The notes under the pieces were generated by a model. The model ran no database searches. It was not told where the DNA came from and worked only from the letters and a program-made list of their open reading frames with translations. DNA of 64,000 bases from an uncultured Anaerolineales bacterium (GTDB taxonomy: Bacteria > Chloroflexota > Anaerolineae > Aggregatilineales > Aggregatilineaceae): contig CAKZOB010000073.1 of the NCBI GenBank assembly GCA_937135955.1, positions 1 through 64,000 of the forward strand. The letters are read 5' to 3'. The position numbers and the translations under genes were made by a program. The stretch's first letter is position 1, and every line of letters begins with the position of its first letter. Shown piece after piece: positions 35,128 through 45,609 of this stretch.

Positions 35128-35931
35128 GTGAGCAGCAGCGCGCCCGCGGTGATCGAAACATTCGACAGTCCAGTGCTCGCCCCGCGCTGGCATCCCTGGA
35201 CGAGCGGTAGCGGCTCGTTGAAGCTGGGGGACGGCCTGCTGCGCTGCGCGCTCGGTCTGGCGGACGTTCACCAGTATAGCGACGCGCAGATCAGTGATTA
35301 CGCCGGGCTGCCCCGCTGGGCGTTCCCCTGGCGACCGCCCCTGCGCCTGACAGTGCACGCCTGGGCCTCGCACGACGCCGGGGCGCTGCGGGGCACGGCA
35401 GGTTTTGGGCTGTGGAACGAGCCGTTCGTCCCCGGCTGGCGCAGATGGCCGCGGCTGCCGCGCGCAGTATGGTTCTTCTTCGCCTCACCGCCCAGCAATA
35501 TGGCCCTGGCCCGCGACGTGCCCGGCTGGGGCTGGAAAGCGGCCACCATAGACGCGGCGCGGCTGTCGTTTGCGGCGATGCTCCCGCTGGCATTGCCCGG
35601 TTTCCTGCTGATGCGCTCGGCTCAGCTCTATCAGGCACTGTGGCCGCTGGCGCAACGGGCGATGGCGGTGTCGGAGGCGTTGCTGCCCGTCCGCCTGGAC
35701 GAACCGCATACGTACACCCTGGAATGGCGCACCGATCGCGTGCACTTCGCCGTAGATGGAACTACAGTGCACGAAGCGCCCTGCGCCCCGCGCGGACCGC
35801 TGGGCTTCATCGCCTGGCTGGACAATCAATACGCGGTAGTCACACCGCAAGGACGATTGAGCTTCGGCCTGCTGGCGACGCTGGAACCGCAATGGCTGGC
35901 GCTCGACACCATCGAAATCCAACCGCTGTGA
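35128..35931 (+). CDS. Hypothetical protein, probable concanavalin-A-like beta-sandwich
   Basis: 267 residues from GTG 35128 (GAGGGCAGG 6 nt upstream); GTG 35104, overlapping the previous stop, is an alternative. ETFDSPVLAPRWHPWTSGSGSLKLGDGLLRCAL at the start and TYTLEWRTDRVHFAVDGTTVHEA / GPLGFIAWLDNQYAVVTPQGRLSFG near the end have the alternating pattern of LamG/GH16-like jelly rolls. The GH16 catalytic ExDxE motif is not seen. No signal peptide. Role unknown. Confidence 0.7.
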   Translation: MSSSAPAVIETFDSPVLAPRWHPWTSGSGSLKLGDGLLRCALGLADVHQYSDAQISDYAGLPRWAFPWRPPLRLTVHAWASHDAGALRGTAGFGLWNEPFVPGWRRWPRLPRAVWFFFASPPSNMALARDVPGWGWKAATIDAARLSFAAMLPLALPGFLLMRSAQLYQALWPLAQRAMAVSEALLPVRLDEPHTYTLEWRTDRVHFAVDGTTVHEAPCAPRGPLGFIAWLDNQYAVVTPQGRLSFGLLATLEPQWLALDTIEIQPL

Positions 35932-35944
35932 GAGGAGCATCCCC

Positions 35945-36727
35945 ATGCAGCAGCCGTCTCTCCGCTTTGCGGGCAAGATCGCGCTGATCACCGGCAGCGG
36001 GCGCGGGATCGGCAAGGCCATCGCCTTGCGCCTGGCCGCTGAGGGGGCCGACGTGGTGGTGAATTATTTTCGCAACCGCGCCCCCGCCGAAGAGACCGCC
36101 GCCGCCATCTGCGCTCTGGGGCGGCGGGCGCATGTGGTGCGCGCAGATGTGGGTCAGCCGGACGATCTCAAACGCCTGGTAGACGAAACCCTGGTGGCCT
36201 TTGGCGGTCTCGATATCCTGATCCACAACGCGGCGTCTGGCTACAACCGCCCCGTGCTGGAACAGCGCGTCAAGGGCTGGGACTGGACGATGAACATCAA
36301 CGCGCGGGCGGCGCTGTTCCTGGCGCAACATGCCGCGCCGGTCATGGCAGAGCGGGGCGGCGGCGCGATCGTGAACGTCTCCAGCATTGGGGCGCAGCGC
36401 GTGCTGCCGGAATACGTGGTGGTGGGCGCGTCGAAAGCGGCGCTAGAAGCGGTGACGCGCTACCTGGCGGTGGAACTCGCCCCGCTGCGCATCGTGGTCA
36501 ACGCCGTGTCGGCGGGGATGGTGCGCACCGACGCGCTGCAACACTTCCCCGGTATGCGCGAACATTTCGAAGAGCGTTTCAACTACGCGCTGGCCCGCAC
36601 TCCCGCCGGACAACTGCTCACCGCCGAAGACGTGGCGGGCGTGGTGGCGTTTCTGTGCTCACCAGAAGCCTTTATGATCCGCGGCCAGACGATTCTGATA
36701 GACGGCGGAGCGTCACTGGGTTTCTAG
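35945..36727 (+). CDS. fabL: FabL-type enoyl-ACP reductase (SDR family)
   Basis: 260 residues, NAD(P)-binding T-G-S-G-R-G-I-G at 16-23. Instead of the usual SDR Y-x3-K the protein has Y157-x6-K164 (EYVVVGASK), the hallmark of enoyl reductases. Strings NAASGYNRPV, WDWTMNINA, SKAALEAVTRYLAVEL, TDALQHFP and MIRGQTILIDGG match B. subtilis FabL closely. FabL reduces enoyl-ACP with NADPH in fatty acid elongation and is less sensitive to triclosan than FabI. RBS GAGAGGAG precedes the ATG. A different SDR role cannot be excluded. Confidence 0.85.
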   Translation: MQQPSLRFAGKIALITGSGRGIGKAIALRLAAEGADVVVNYFRNRAPAEETAAAICALGRRAHVVRADVGQPDDLKRLVDETLVAFGGLDILIHNAASGYNRPVLEQRVKGWDWTMNINARAALFLAQHAAPVMAERGGGAIVNVSSIGAQRVLPEYVVVGASKAALEAVTRYLAVELAPLRIVVNAVSAGMVRTDALQHFPGMREHFEERFNYALARTPAGQLLTAEDVAGVVAFLCSPEAFMIRGQTILIDGGASLGF

Positions 36728-36733
36728 GGCCAA

Positions 36734-37852
36734 TCATCCCTCGGCCAGCGGCAGCAGAAGCGTGACGCGGGTGCCCGCGCCAGGCTGACTGTCCAGCTCG
36801 ACCGAACCATTGTGCGCCTCGACGATGCCCTTCACGATGGGCAGTCCCAGGCCCACCCCCTGTTGTTCGCGGGTGTCGCGCTCAAGCTGTACCATCGCGT
36901 CCCAGATGGTAGCCTGCTGCGCCGGATCAATCCCCGGCCCTTCGTCGCGGACGCTGAGCAGAGCATGCGTGGATGTGCGCCCCAGGTCAATGGTGATGGT
37001 GGACTCCCGGGGGGCGTACTGCATGGCATTGCGGATGACTTCCCCAATCGCGGTGATCAACAGGCCCCGTAGTCCTTGCACCAGCAGGGCCTCTGGAGCC
37101 AAATGTTGTACTGTAATCACATAATGACAGGTCATATCTTTTAAAGAGGCCAGGGCATCATACAGCAACAACTCCAGGCTGAGCGGTACAGACGACGAGC
37201 GCACCTGATTGTTCACCTGTCCGCTGACAACCCGCGCGTAGAGGGCCGTCTGTTCGGCCAGCCGGTTCAGTCGCTCCGTGCCGCCGTGAATGAGCGCCAG
37301 GCTGACGCGCATATCCTCACTGAGAGTCTCGGCGGGGCGCTGTCGCAGCTCTTCCGCCAGCAACTCGAAACCATTGGTCACATAGGTCAGGGGCGTGTGC
37401 AGTTCGTGCGCCAGCAGCCGGATCAGGGTGCGCCGCGCCTGCGCCAGAGACTCATCGGCTTCTGCCTGCAGCTCCGCCGTGCGGCGTAGTTTACCGCGCA
37501 CCACTGCGATCAGTTCGGCGGGGTCGAACGGCTTGACCAGATAATCGTCGGCTCCCAACCCTTTGCCCAGCGCGATCTCGTGCCGTGAACCGCGCGCCGT
37601 CAGGAAGATGAAGGGGATAGCGCGCAGACGGGGATAGTCGCGGCGTACCGTCTCGAAGAACTGATAGCCGTCCATGCGCGGCATCATGATATCGCTGATG
37701 ATCAGGGCGGGGCGCAGACCTGCCGCGATCTGTTCCAGAGCATCACAGCCGTCGGTCGCGCCCACCACTGTGTAGCCCTCCAAAGCGAGAATCTGCGCCA
37801 CGTTGTCGCGGAGTTCGTCGTGATCTTCGACGAAGAGGATCGTTGCTTGCAT
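36734..37852 (-). CDS. Hybrid response regulator-histidine kinase (REC-HisKA-HATPase)
   Basis: 372 residues. N-terminal receiver domain (1-122) with acidic pocket E9/D10, phosphoacceptor D54, and K107 (LVKPFDP). Then a coiled stretch, HisKA (LLAH149ELHTPLTYVTNGFELL), and HATPase_c with N box (GEVIRNAMQYAPRES), G1 (SVRDEGPGIDPA) and G2 (GVGLGLPIVKGIV). No membrane span, so it is cytoplasmic. The REC-first order suggests a phosphorelay partner controlled by another kinase. The minus-strand region before it contains ATATAAT/TATAAT sequences at 37920-37945, a likely promoter zone. Confidence 0.92.
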   Translation of the reverse strand: MQATILFVEDHDELRDNVAQILALEGYTVVGATDGCDALEQIAAGLRPALIISDIMMPRMDGYQFFETVRRDYPRLRAIPFIFLTARGSRHEIALGKGLGADDYLVKPFDPAELIAVVRGKLRRTAELQAEADESLAQARRTLIRLLAHELHTPLTYVTNGFELLAEELRQRPAETLSEDMRVSLALIHGGTERLNRLAEQTALYARVVSGQVNNQVRSSSVPLSLELLLYDALASLKDMTCHYVITVQHLAPEALLVQGLRGLLITAIGEVIRNAMQYAPRESTITIDLGRTSTHALLSVRDEGPGIDPAQQATIWDAMVQLERDTREQQGVGLGLPIVKGIVEAHNGSVELDSQPGAGTRVTLLLPLAEG

Positions 37853-38163
37853 GTCCGACTCTCGTGCGAGTCTGATAGCTATCGGATACGCGCGGGCACG
37901 CCTGAACGGCCTTGGGTTTGATTATACTTCAATTATATGCGTTCAGCCCTGCTAATGTATTAAACTTGCATATATTACAGATGAGAAATACATGAGAGTT
38001 AGACCAGTGCCTGGCGAGCAGGCCCTTACAGGGGGGCTACGGAAGCCTGAGAGAGCGATTGAGATGTCCTGATGGCAGGTTTAGAGGCCATTTGATAACC
38101 CCTCACCCCGGCGCTGTGCGCCACCCCCTCTCCCTCAATGGGGCTATGCATTATCCACAAGTC

Positions 38164-38283
38164 TCCCCTCACCCCTCAATCCCCTCTCCCTCACGACTGC
38201 GTCGCGGGGCGAGGGGACTTACTGTCTGTCGCGCGAGTGCTCCCCTTCGCCCGCAGCGCGGGCGAAGGGGCTGGAGGATGAGG
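38164..38283. repeat. ~120-bp double-palindrome repeat, copy 3
   Basis: Almost identical to copy 1 (27955-28074), including ACTTACTGTCTGTCGCGCGAG between hairpins. A further partial piece (CCCCTCACCCCGGCGCTGTGCGCC) precedes it at 38099-38122. The rest of the 37853-38430 gap is AT-richer and holds no gene; the clpB promoter should be near 38340-38420, but no CIRCE or CtsR-type operator was seen. Confidence 0.75.
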
Positions 38284-38430
38284 GAAGCTTTTCAAACGGT
38301 CCCTGATTCTTTCACCGTTCCCTCGCCCATCCAATATACCTCTTACGTCCTTCCGATGCCTTTCTGATGCACCCGTTCTACACTGAAGCTCGAAATCATA
38401 CTGTAACGGAATAGTGGGGGACACTGGACG

Positions 38431-41034
<2,604 letters not shown>

Positions 41035-41050
41035 TCGGCTGAGGGACGAA

Positions 41051-41088
41051 GGGACGGCGGACGAAAGTCCTGCCGTCCCTCTTTTTTT
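41051..41088 (+). terminator. Rho-independent terminator of clpB
   Basis: GGGACGGC-GGAC-GAAA-GTCC-T-GCCGTCCC hairpin (41051-41079) with a GNRA-type loop, then TCTTTTTTT (T-run 41082-41088). Confidence 0.93.
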
Positions 41089-41158
41089 CCCCGTGCAGCG
41101 GAGTCCGCGACGCCGCAGTCACTGGCGGTGAAGGGTTGAGAAGGCGAGCGCGTCCGGC

Positions 41159-41959
41159 TCAATGCAGGTGCTCGGCCTCTTCGCGCTCCAGCACATAGAC
41201 CAGCCCTGGAGCCTGCGGGTCATAGGCGTCTTCGGCGCAGCCGTTGAAGCGCCCGACTACGCGCAACCCCGCCTGCGCGAACAGTCTTTCCATATCCTCG
41301 CGAGATGGCCACCAGGTCTGATGATGGTATTCCTGGCGGCGATGCGTCGGGCCGAAGACGACCGTCTGATGGTGCGCGACGCGACGCTGCGCGTCGAAAC
41401 GCTGACGGTAGATCGCCGCCCCGTCGCGCCATTCGTCCCAGTACTGCGCCCGCGCGGGCAATTCTGGCTGCCAGTCCTCGCTACCGAAGAGCAACCGCCC
41501 GCCAGGGCGCAGCAGCCCGGCCACGCGCTCCAGCAGGGCGCGGGCATGCCCGGCATCGGGCGACCAGGTGAGCAGGTTGCTGCAGAACTGTGCCACGGCA
41601 TCGAACGGGCCGCGTAGCGGCGCATGGGCGATGTCGCCCTCCACCCAGTGCACTGTCACGCCTGCGCGCCGCGCCTGATGACGGGCCAGCAGCAACAGGT
41701 CGTGCGACACATCCAGGCCCGTCACGCGCAGGCCGTGTGCGGCCAGGGGCAGGCTATGCCGCCCCCAGCCGCAGCCCAGGTCGAGCACCGTCTCACCTGG
41801 CCCTACCCGCAATTGCCGGAGCGCGAACTGTACCTGCTCCTCGGTACGAGTTGCCCATGCTGCCGGAGAGTCGCCCGCCATCATGCGGCGCGCCCACCCT
41901 GCGGCCACCTGGCGCACCCAGGCGAGATGATCGTGATAGTTCTTTCCAGCCATCCACAT
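41159..41959 (-). CDS. SAM-dependent methyltransferase (class I)
   Basis: 266 residues from ATG 41959 (AAAGGAG 8 nt upstream). Motif I VLDLGCGWGRHSLPLA, motif II LDVSHDLLLLAR, the acidic WVEGDIAHAPL and motif III LLRPGGRLLFGSEDW identify a Rossmann-fold methyltransferase. The substrate is unknown; the HYHHQTW and W-rich C-terminal half may be substrate-specific. It is 41 bp downstream of the ABC-2 permease on the same strand. Confidence 0.88.
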   Translation of the reverse strand: MWMAGKNYHDHLAWVRQVAAGWARRMMAGDSPAAWATRTEEQVQFALRQLRVGPGETVLDLGCGWGRHSLPLAAHGLRVTGLDVSHDLLLLARHQARRAGVTVHWVEGDIAHAPLRGPFDAVAQFCSNLLTWSPDAGHARALLERVAGLLRPGGRLLFGSEDWQPELPARAQYWDEWRDGAAIYRQRFDAQRRVAHHQTVVFGPTHRRQEYHHQTWWPSREDMERLFAQAGLRVVGRFNGCAEDAYDPQAPGLVYVLEREEAEHLH

Positions 41960-42000
41960 GGCGGAAACTCCTTTCGGGCGCACGGGCAACAGCGGGCCTT

Positions 42001-42831
42001 TCAGCCGTTGCGCTTGAGTTTGCCCGTGCGCTTGGTATATCGTTCGGCGCGCTGGAACAGGTAGATGCCCAGCGGCAACATCACCACCCCCATGATCAAC
42101 AGGGGCCACACATAGCTGAGCGGGTCGGCGGTTGCCGTAGCGGGTAGCAATGCTGCCCGCATCCCCTCCAGCACATACGTCGCCGGCGAGATTTTCGCCA
42201 GAGTCTGCAGCCAGCCTGGCAGCACGCTGACCGGATAGTAGATGCCGGACACCAGCAGGAAGAACGCCTGCACGATGTTGGTCATCTGCGCGCCGCGTTC
42301 CGGGTAGAGCAGCGGCAGGATAGACGCCACCACTCCGATCCCTACAAACGACAGGCTACCCACCAGCAGGATGACCGTCGCCGCGACGAAATCCGCGTCG
42401 GCAAAGCTCAGGTCGAAGAAGGCCGCCACGACCACCCCGATGAGCACCGTGAAGACCAGGCTATAGACGATGGCGAAGATCGTCTGCCCGATCATCTGAT
42501 TGAAGCGGCGCACGGGGGCCATGAAGGTATATTCGATAGTGCCTTCCCAGCGTTCCCAGGCGATCATCTCGCTGATGTTGTTGAAGATGCTGGCCAGAAA
42601 GCGCCATACCAGGGTGCCGATCAGCAGATAGGTGATCAGGAAATTGGTGTCAATCTGCGTTTCGCCGGTGATCTCCGCCGCGCCCGCCCCGATGAAGGTC
42701 ACCGAAAGCGAGTTGGCGATGGAGTAGGCCAGCCAGACGACTTCCCAACCCCAGTAGCGTTTGACCAGGTTGAAGTTGCGCGCCACGAACGCATAGGACT
42801 GGCGCATTTCGAGTTGCAAACCTTTGATCAC
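42001..42831 (-). CDS. ABC-2 type exporter permease (DrrB-like)
   Basis: 276 residues, six membrane spans. FLASIFNNISEMIAWERWEGTIEYTFMAPVRRFNQMIGQTIFAIVYSLVFTVLIG and SGIYYPVSVLPGWLQTLAKISPATYVLEGMRAALL are characteristic of ABC-2 permeases of the drug/lipid-export class. GTG start with GGAGG upstream. It partners the ATPase at 42942-43868. The substrate is unknown. Confidence 0.9.
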   Translation of the reverse strand: MIKGLQLEMRQSYAFVARNFNLVKRYWGWEVVWLAYSIANSLSVTFIGAGAAEITGETQIDTNFLITYLLIGTLVWRFLASIFNNISEMIAWERWEGTIEYTFMAPVRRFNQMIGQTIFAIVYSLVFTVLIGVVVAAFFDLSFADADFVAATVILLVGSLSFVGIGVVASILPLLYPERGAQMTNIVQAFFLLVSGIYYPVSVLPGWLQTLAKISPATYVLEGMRAALLPATATADPLSYVWPLLIMGVVMLPLGIYLFQRAERYTKRTGKLKRNG

Positions 42832-42941
42832 AGTGTCCCTCCGTTACGGCCAGCGATGAGCTGTCAGCCGTCAGCGATCAGCAATCAGGTAGACAGGACA
42901 GGGCGTATCGCAATACGGCCTAACTCCCCACGCCCCACTCT

Positions 42942-43868
42942 CTAAGACAACACCTTCTCCGGCTCGAAGTCGGTCACATCGTCCTTTTCCACCAGTTCCT
43001 TGCCGGTCAGCGCCATGAAGACATCTTCCAGCGTCGGCTCGTGTCCGTTGTGCTGCACCAGGCGCTTGAGGCCCGCCGGTGTGTCCAGCGCGACGATCTT
43101 GCCGTCGTCGAGAATGGCGATGCGGTCGCACAGGGCATCGGCTTCGCTCATGTCGTGCGTGGTGATGAGAATCGTCGCGTCGTGCGTATCGCGCAGTTCA
43201 TTGACGAACGCCTGCACTTCCAGCTTGGAACGCGGGTCGAGGCCGGTCGTCGGTTCGTCCAGCAGCAACAGCACTGGCTGTGTCAGGAAGGCGCGCGCGA
43301 TGGCAACCTTCTGCTGCATCCCGCGACTCATGTCCTCCATGGGGCTGGTGTAGCTGCTCTCGCGCAACCCCAGCCGGCCCAGAATCTCGCGGGCCTTGCG
43401 GTCGGCCTCTCTGCCGGAGACGCCGTACAGCCGCGCTCCATAGAGCAGGTTCTCCTTGGGACTGAGCTTCTTGAAGAAGGCCGCTTCCACCGATACGCGG
43501 TTGATCAACCGCTTGACGGCCATCTCGTCTCGCTCCACGTCCAGCCCGAAGACGGTGATCGTCCCCTCGTCCGGCAGCAGCAGCGTGGAGAGCAGGCGGA
43601 TCAGCGTGGATTTGCCCGACCCGTTTGGCCCCAACACGCCGAAGATTTCGCGCCGGTAGACGGTGAAGGAGACATGATCCACGGCGGTGACCACTTCCTT
43701 GCCGCGTCGAGCTTTGGGTTGAGCGGAAGCAGGGGTGCCGTGCCCGTTGACCGATTTCTGGACGCCGACGAGCCGTCGCCACCACGGTTCTGACGCCACG
43801 TTGAAGCGCTTGACGACATTATTGACGATCAGCGCCGGTTCCTGAGTGGAGATATGTTTCTCCATCAT
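42942..43868 (-). CDS. ABC exporter ATP-binding protein (DrrA-like)
   Basis: 308 residues. Walker A GPNGSGKSTLIRLL, signature MSRGMQQKVAIARAFL, Walker B LLLLDEPTTGLD and H-switch (TTHDMSEAD) are complete. The C-terminal segment AGLKRLVQHNGHEPTLEDVFMALTGKEL is typical of DrrA/CcmA-like exporter ATPases. GAGGAAAA precedes the ATG (43868; an adjacent ATG at 43865 is possible). The upstream region carries a leader ORF with terminators (see 43945-44223). Confidence 0.92.
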   Translation of the reverse strand: MMEKHISTQEPALIVNNVVKRFNVASEPWWRRLVGVQKSVNGHGTPASAQPKARRGKEVVTAVDHVSFTVYRREIFGVLGPNGSGKSTLIRLLSTLLLPDEGTITVFGLDVERDEMAVKRLINRVSVEAAFFKKLSPKENLLYGARLYGVSGREADRKAREILGRLGLRESSYTSPMEDMSRGMQQKVAIARAFLTQPVLLLLDEPTTGLDPRSKLEVQAFVNELRDTHDATILITTHDMSEADALCDRIAILDDGKIVALDTPAGLKRLVQHNGHEPTLEDVFMALTGKELVEKDDVTDFEPEKVLS

Positions 43869-43944
43869 GGTTTGTTTTCCTCACGAGTGCGGGTCACAAA
43901 AAACGTGCGACGCGAAAAGGACGGATTGCGAGCCTGTCGCCGTA

Positions 43945-43975
43945 AGAAAAAAGCCGCGAGCTGGGTGCCCGCGGC
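43945..43975 (-). terminator. Second leader terminator (T2) before the ABC exporter
   Basis: On the minus strand GCCGCG (43975-43970) pairs with CGCGGC (43958-43953), followed by TTTTTTCTT (43952-43944 region). It is 77 bp before the exporter ATPase start. Confidence 0.8.
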
Positions 43976-44014
43976 TGCTGTTGGCAGTTGCCGGACTCTG
44001 GACGAGTCTCTGGC

Positions 44015-44043
44015 AATAAAAACCGCGGGCATTGCGCCCGCGG
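44015..44043 (-). terminator. First leader terminator (T1) before the ABC exporter
   Basis: On the minus strand CCGCGGGC (44043-44036) pairs with GCCCGCGG (44030-44023) around GCAAT, followed by TTTTTATT. It lies 25 nt after the leader ORF stop, the spacing of classic attenuators. Confidence 0.85.
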
Positions 44044-44068
44044 CCAGGTCCCTTGCTGAAAGGGTATC

Positions 44069-44161
44069 CTAACGGCGAACAGGCGCAATACGACAAGGCA
44101 TGTGCCCGGTGGGAATACCATCGAGGCAAACGCGCAGAGCAAAGACGACGGTGTTGTCCAT
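44069..44161 (-). CDS. Short leader ORF (30 residues) of a putative attenuator
   Basis: ATG at 44161-44159, stop TAG at 44071-44069. The peptide starts MDNTVVFALRVCLDGIP and ends PCRIAPVRR. AAGGAG lies 10 nt upstream, and a TTGACA/TATACT promoter precedes it. Two terminators follow before the exporter genes. No run of a single amino acid is seen, so amino-acid starvation sensing is unlikely; drug- or ribosome-stalling control is an alternative. It is also possible that the transcript is a small RNA or peptide gene in its own right. Confidence 0.5.
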   Translation of the reverse strand: MDNTVVFALRVCLDGIPTGHMPCRIAPVRR

Positions 44162-44193
44162 ATTGCGCCTTCTCCTTTCTATAGGATGGGCGC

Positions 44194-44223
44194 AGTATAT
44201 CATGGGCGGAGCGGGGATGTCAA
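44194..44223 (-). promoter_or_regulatory. Strong sigma-70-type promoter of the leader
   Basis: On the minus strand TTGACA (44223-44218, perfect), an 18-nt spacer and TATACT (44199-44194, 5 of 6). The start should be near 44187, giving a ~170-nt leader to T1. Confidence 0.82.
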
Positions 44224-44230
44224 GCAGTTT

Positions 44231-44588
44231 TTAACATCGGGGTATATTTCACAAAAGGTCACGGTCGGCTGAGAATACATCAGACCTGATTTGAGGGGTG
44301 CGCGCAAACTGTGACAGGCCGTTTGCTGCGCTGTGGTCTATCTACCTCACCCCCCAGCTTCGCTGCGCTCGGCTTGCCCCCTCTCCGACGCGGGGAGGGG
44401 GCAGCGAGGCGCGCCAGCGCCGAGCGGGGGTGAGGTCAACGCCTCCGCGCCGGGCACATCGCTGAGGAGCCTTGCTCGCACTCAGTTTGAGGGGGCATTT
44501 CGCAAAAGTTCACCCCAGAGCACGGCTTCAGAAATCCGCCTCAGTTCGCTTGCACTCGTGAACTCAACTGAAATGCACCCTTAACATC
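44231..44588. mobile_element. MITE-like element, copy B (342 bp) with 8-bp target duplication
   Basis: TTAACATC at 44231-44238 and at 44581-44588 flank the element 44239-44580. Its ends are imperfect inverted repeats: GGGTATATTTCAC...GTCAC at the left and, inverted, GGGTGCATTTCAG...GTTCAC at the right. The interior contains the ACCTCACCCCC/GGGGGTGAGGT palindrome (44344-44436) and shares the right ~150 bp with copies A and C. It has no coding capacity. It lies 8 bp from the -35 box of the leader promoter and 40 bp from the CRP-like site of the fds operon. Confidence 0.85.
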
Positions 44589-44628
44589 TAACGTCCGGGT
44601 GTGTGCCAGGGTTGTCAGCGACTTCGCG

Positions 44629-44680
44629 TTTGTGATTTTTATCACAAATAGTCCGCAGCAGCCCGAATCTGGCGTATAAT
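44629..44680 (+). promoter_or_regulatory. CRP/FNR-type operator and -10 box of the formate dehydrogenase operon
   Basis: TGTGA-N6-TCACA (44631-44646) with TT/AA flanks matches the CRP consensus exactly and is close to FNR-type sites. A perfect TATAAT lies at 44675-44680, with no acceptable -35 between, as expected for an activator-dependent promoter. The operator centre would be near -48 relative to the likely start. A ~390-nt leader (44690-45080) follows; open frames in it are not convincing. Confidence 0.7.
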
Positions 44681-45080
44681 GAGACATGTGCAGGCAGACC
44701 CCCTGCGGAGTCCTTAGCGCCTGTCATGGTAAGCAGAGGTCTACCGTGCCTCGTTTATTCTGGCGCATACAGATATTCTTTTTTTCTTTCACCCCCTTGT
44801 TGGGAGCGCTGAGCGCGTGAGTCTGGGCAATAGAGGCAGGGCCTCGCTCTCTTTCCAACAGTGGGCTTTGCCATCCTGCGCAACAATGGTCGCTCATGGG
44901 TCAGACGGTCTCATGGAGAGCTGCCAGGCGCTGACTGGCCTCCGCGTCCTTCTATCGTCGGCGGCAAAGCTATGCTACAAATATGGTGCCACGCGTAACC
45001 GATGGGGGTTGGCTGGCGCGACATAGCGGCCATGTTCTTGCCGTTATCCTGCGTCATACCTGGTTGAAAAGGGCTGCTTT

Positions 45081-45608
45081 ATGACCACACAAGAGAAATC
45101 CGGCGCAAGTCTCCTGCAAGACGAACGATACAAGACCATTGACCGCACCATCAAACGGCTCAACCAGCGAGAAGATGCGCTGCTGGAAGTGCTGAACACG
45201 GCTCAGGAAGTTTTTGGATACCTGCCTCAGCCGGTACTGCGCTATGTGGCGCAGCAGCTTCACGTCCCGCTCAGCCGCGTCTATGGCGTGGCGACGTTCT
45301 ACCACATGTTCACCTTCGAGCCATTGGGCGAGCACACCTGCATTGTCTGCGCGGGCACGGCGTGCCATGTCAAAGGCTCGGATCGGATCATCCGCACTCT
45401 GAGCGAAGCCTTCAATGTGCAGCCTGGCGGCACAACGGCGGACGGATCGTTCAGCCTGACGGTGACGCGCTGCCTGGGGAGTTGCGGCCTGGCCCCAGTC
45501 GTAGTCATTGACGGTCAGGTGCATGGCAAGGCAACCCCCGAAGGGGTATATGCTCAAGTAGCCCAAATACTGACAGTGGCGGAAACATTGAAGCAGGGAG
45601 CGCGTTAA
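45081..45608 (+). CDS. fdsG: NAD-dependent formate dehydrogenase gamma subunit (NuoE-like)
   Basis: 175 residues. Helical N-terminus ([27 protein letters not shown]), then a thioredoxin-like [2Fe-2S] domain with ligands in [10 protein letters not shown] and in [15 protein letters not shown]. Alone it could be NuoE, HoxE or HndA, but the third gene is a molybdopterin formate dehydrogenase, so FdsG fits best. Stop is 1 bp before the fdsB start. Confidence 0.85.
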   Translation: MTTQEKSGASLLQDERYKTIDRTIKRLNQREDALLEVLNTAQEVFGYLPQPVLRYVAQQLHVPLSRVYGVATFYHMFTFEPLGEHTCIVCAGTACHVKGSDRIIRTLSEAFNVQPGGTTADGSFSLTVTRCLGSCGLAPVVVIDGQVHGKATPEGVYAQVAQILTVAETLKQGAR

Positions 45609-45609
45609 T

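Noticed and set aside
43881-44142. Two overlapping ~82-codon frames across the exporter leader
   Set aside because: They run through both terminators; the 30-codon frame with a proper ribosome-binding site just after the promoter explains the region better.
44817-45026. 69-codon frame in the fds leader
   Set aside because: No ribosome-binding site and no coding-like composition; the long leader is better described as untranslated.
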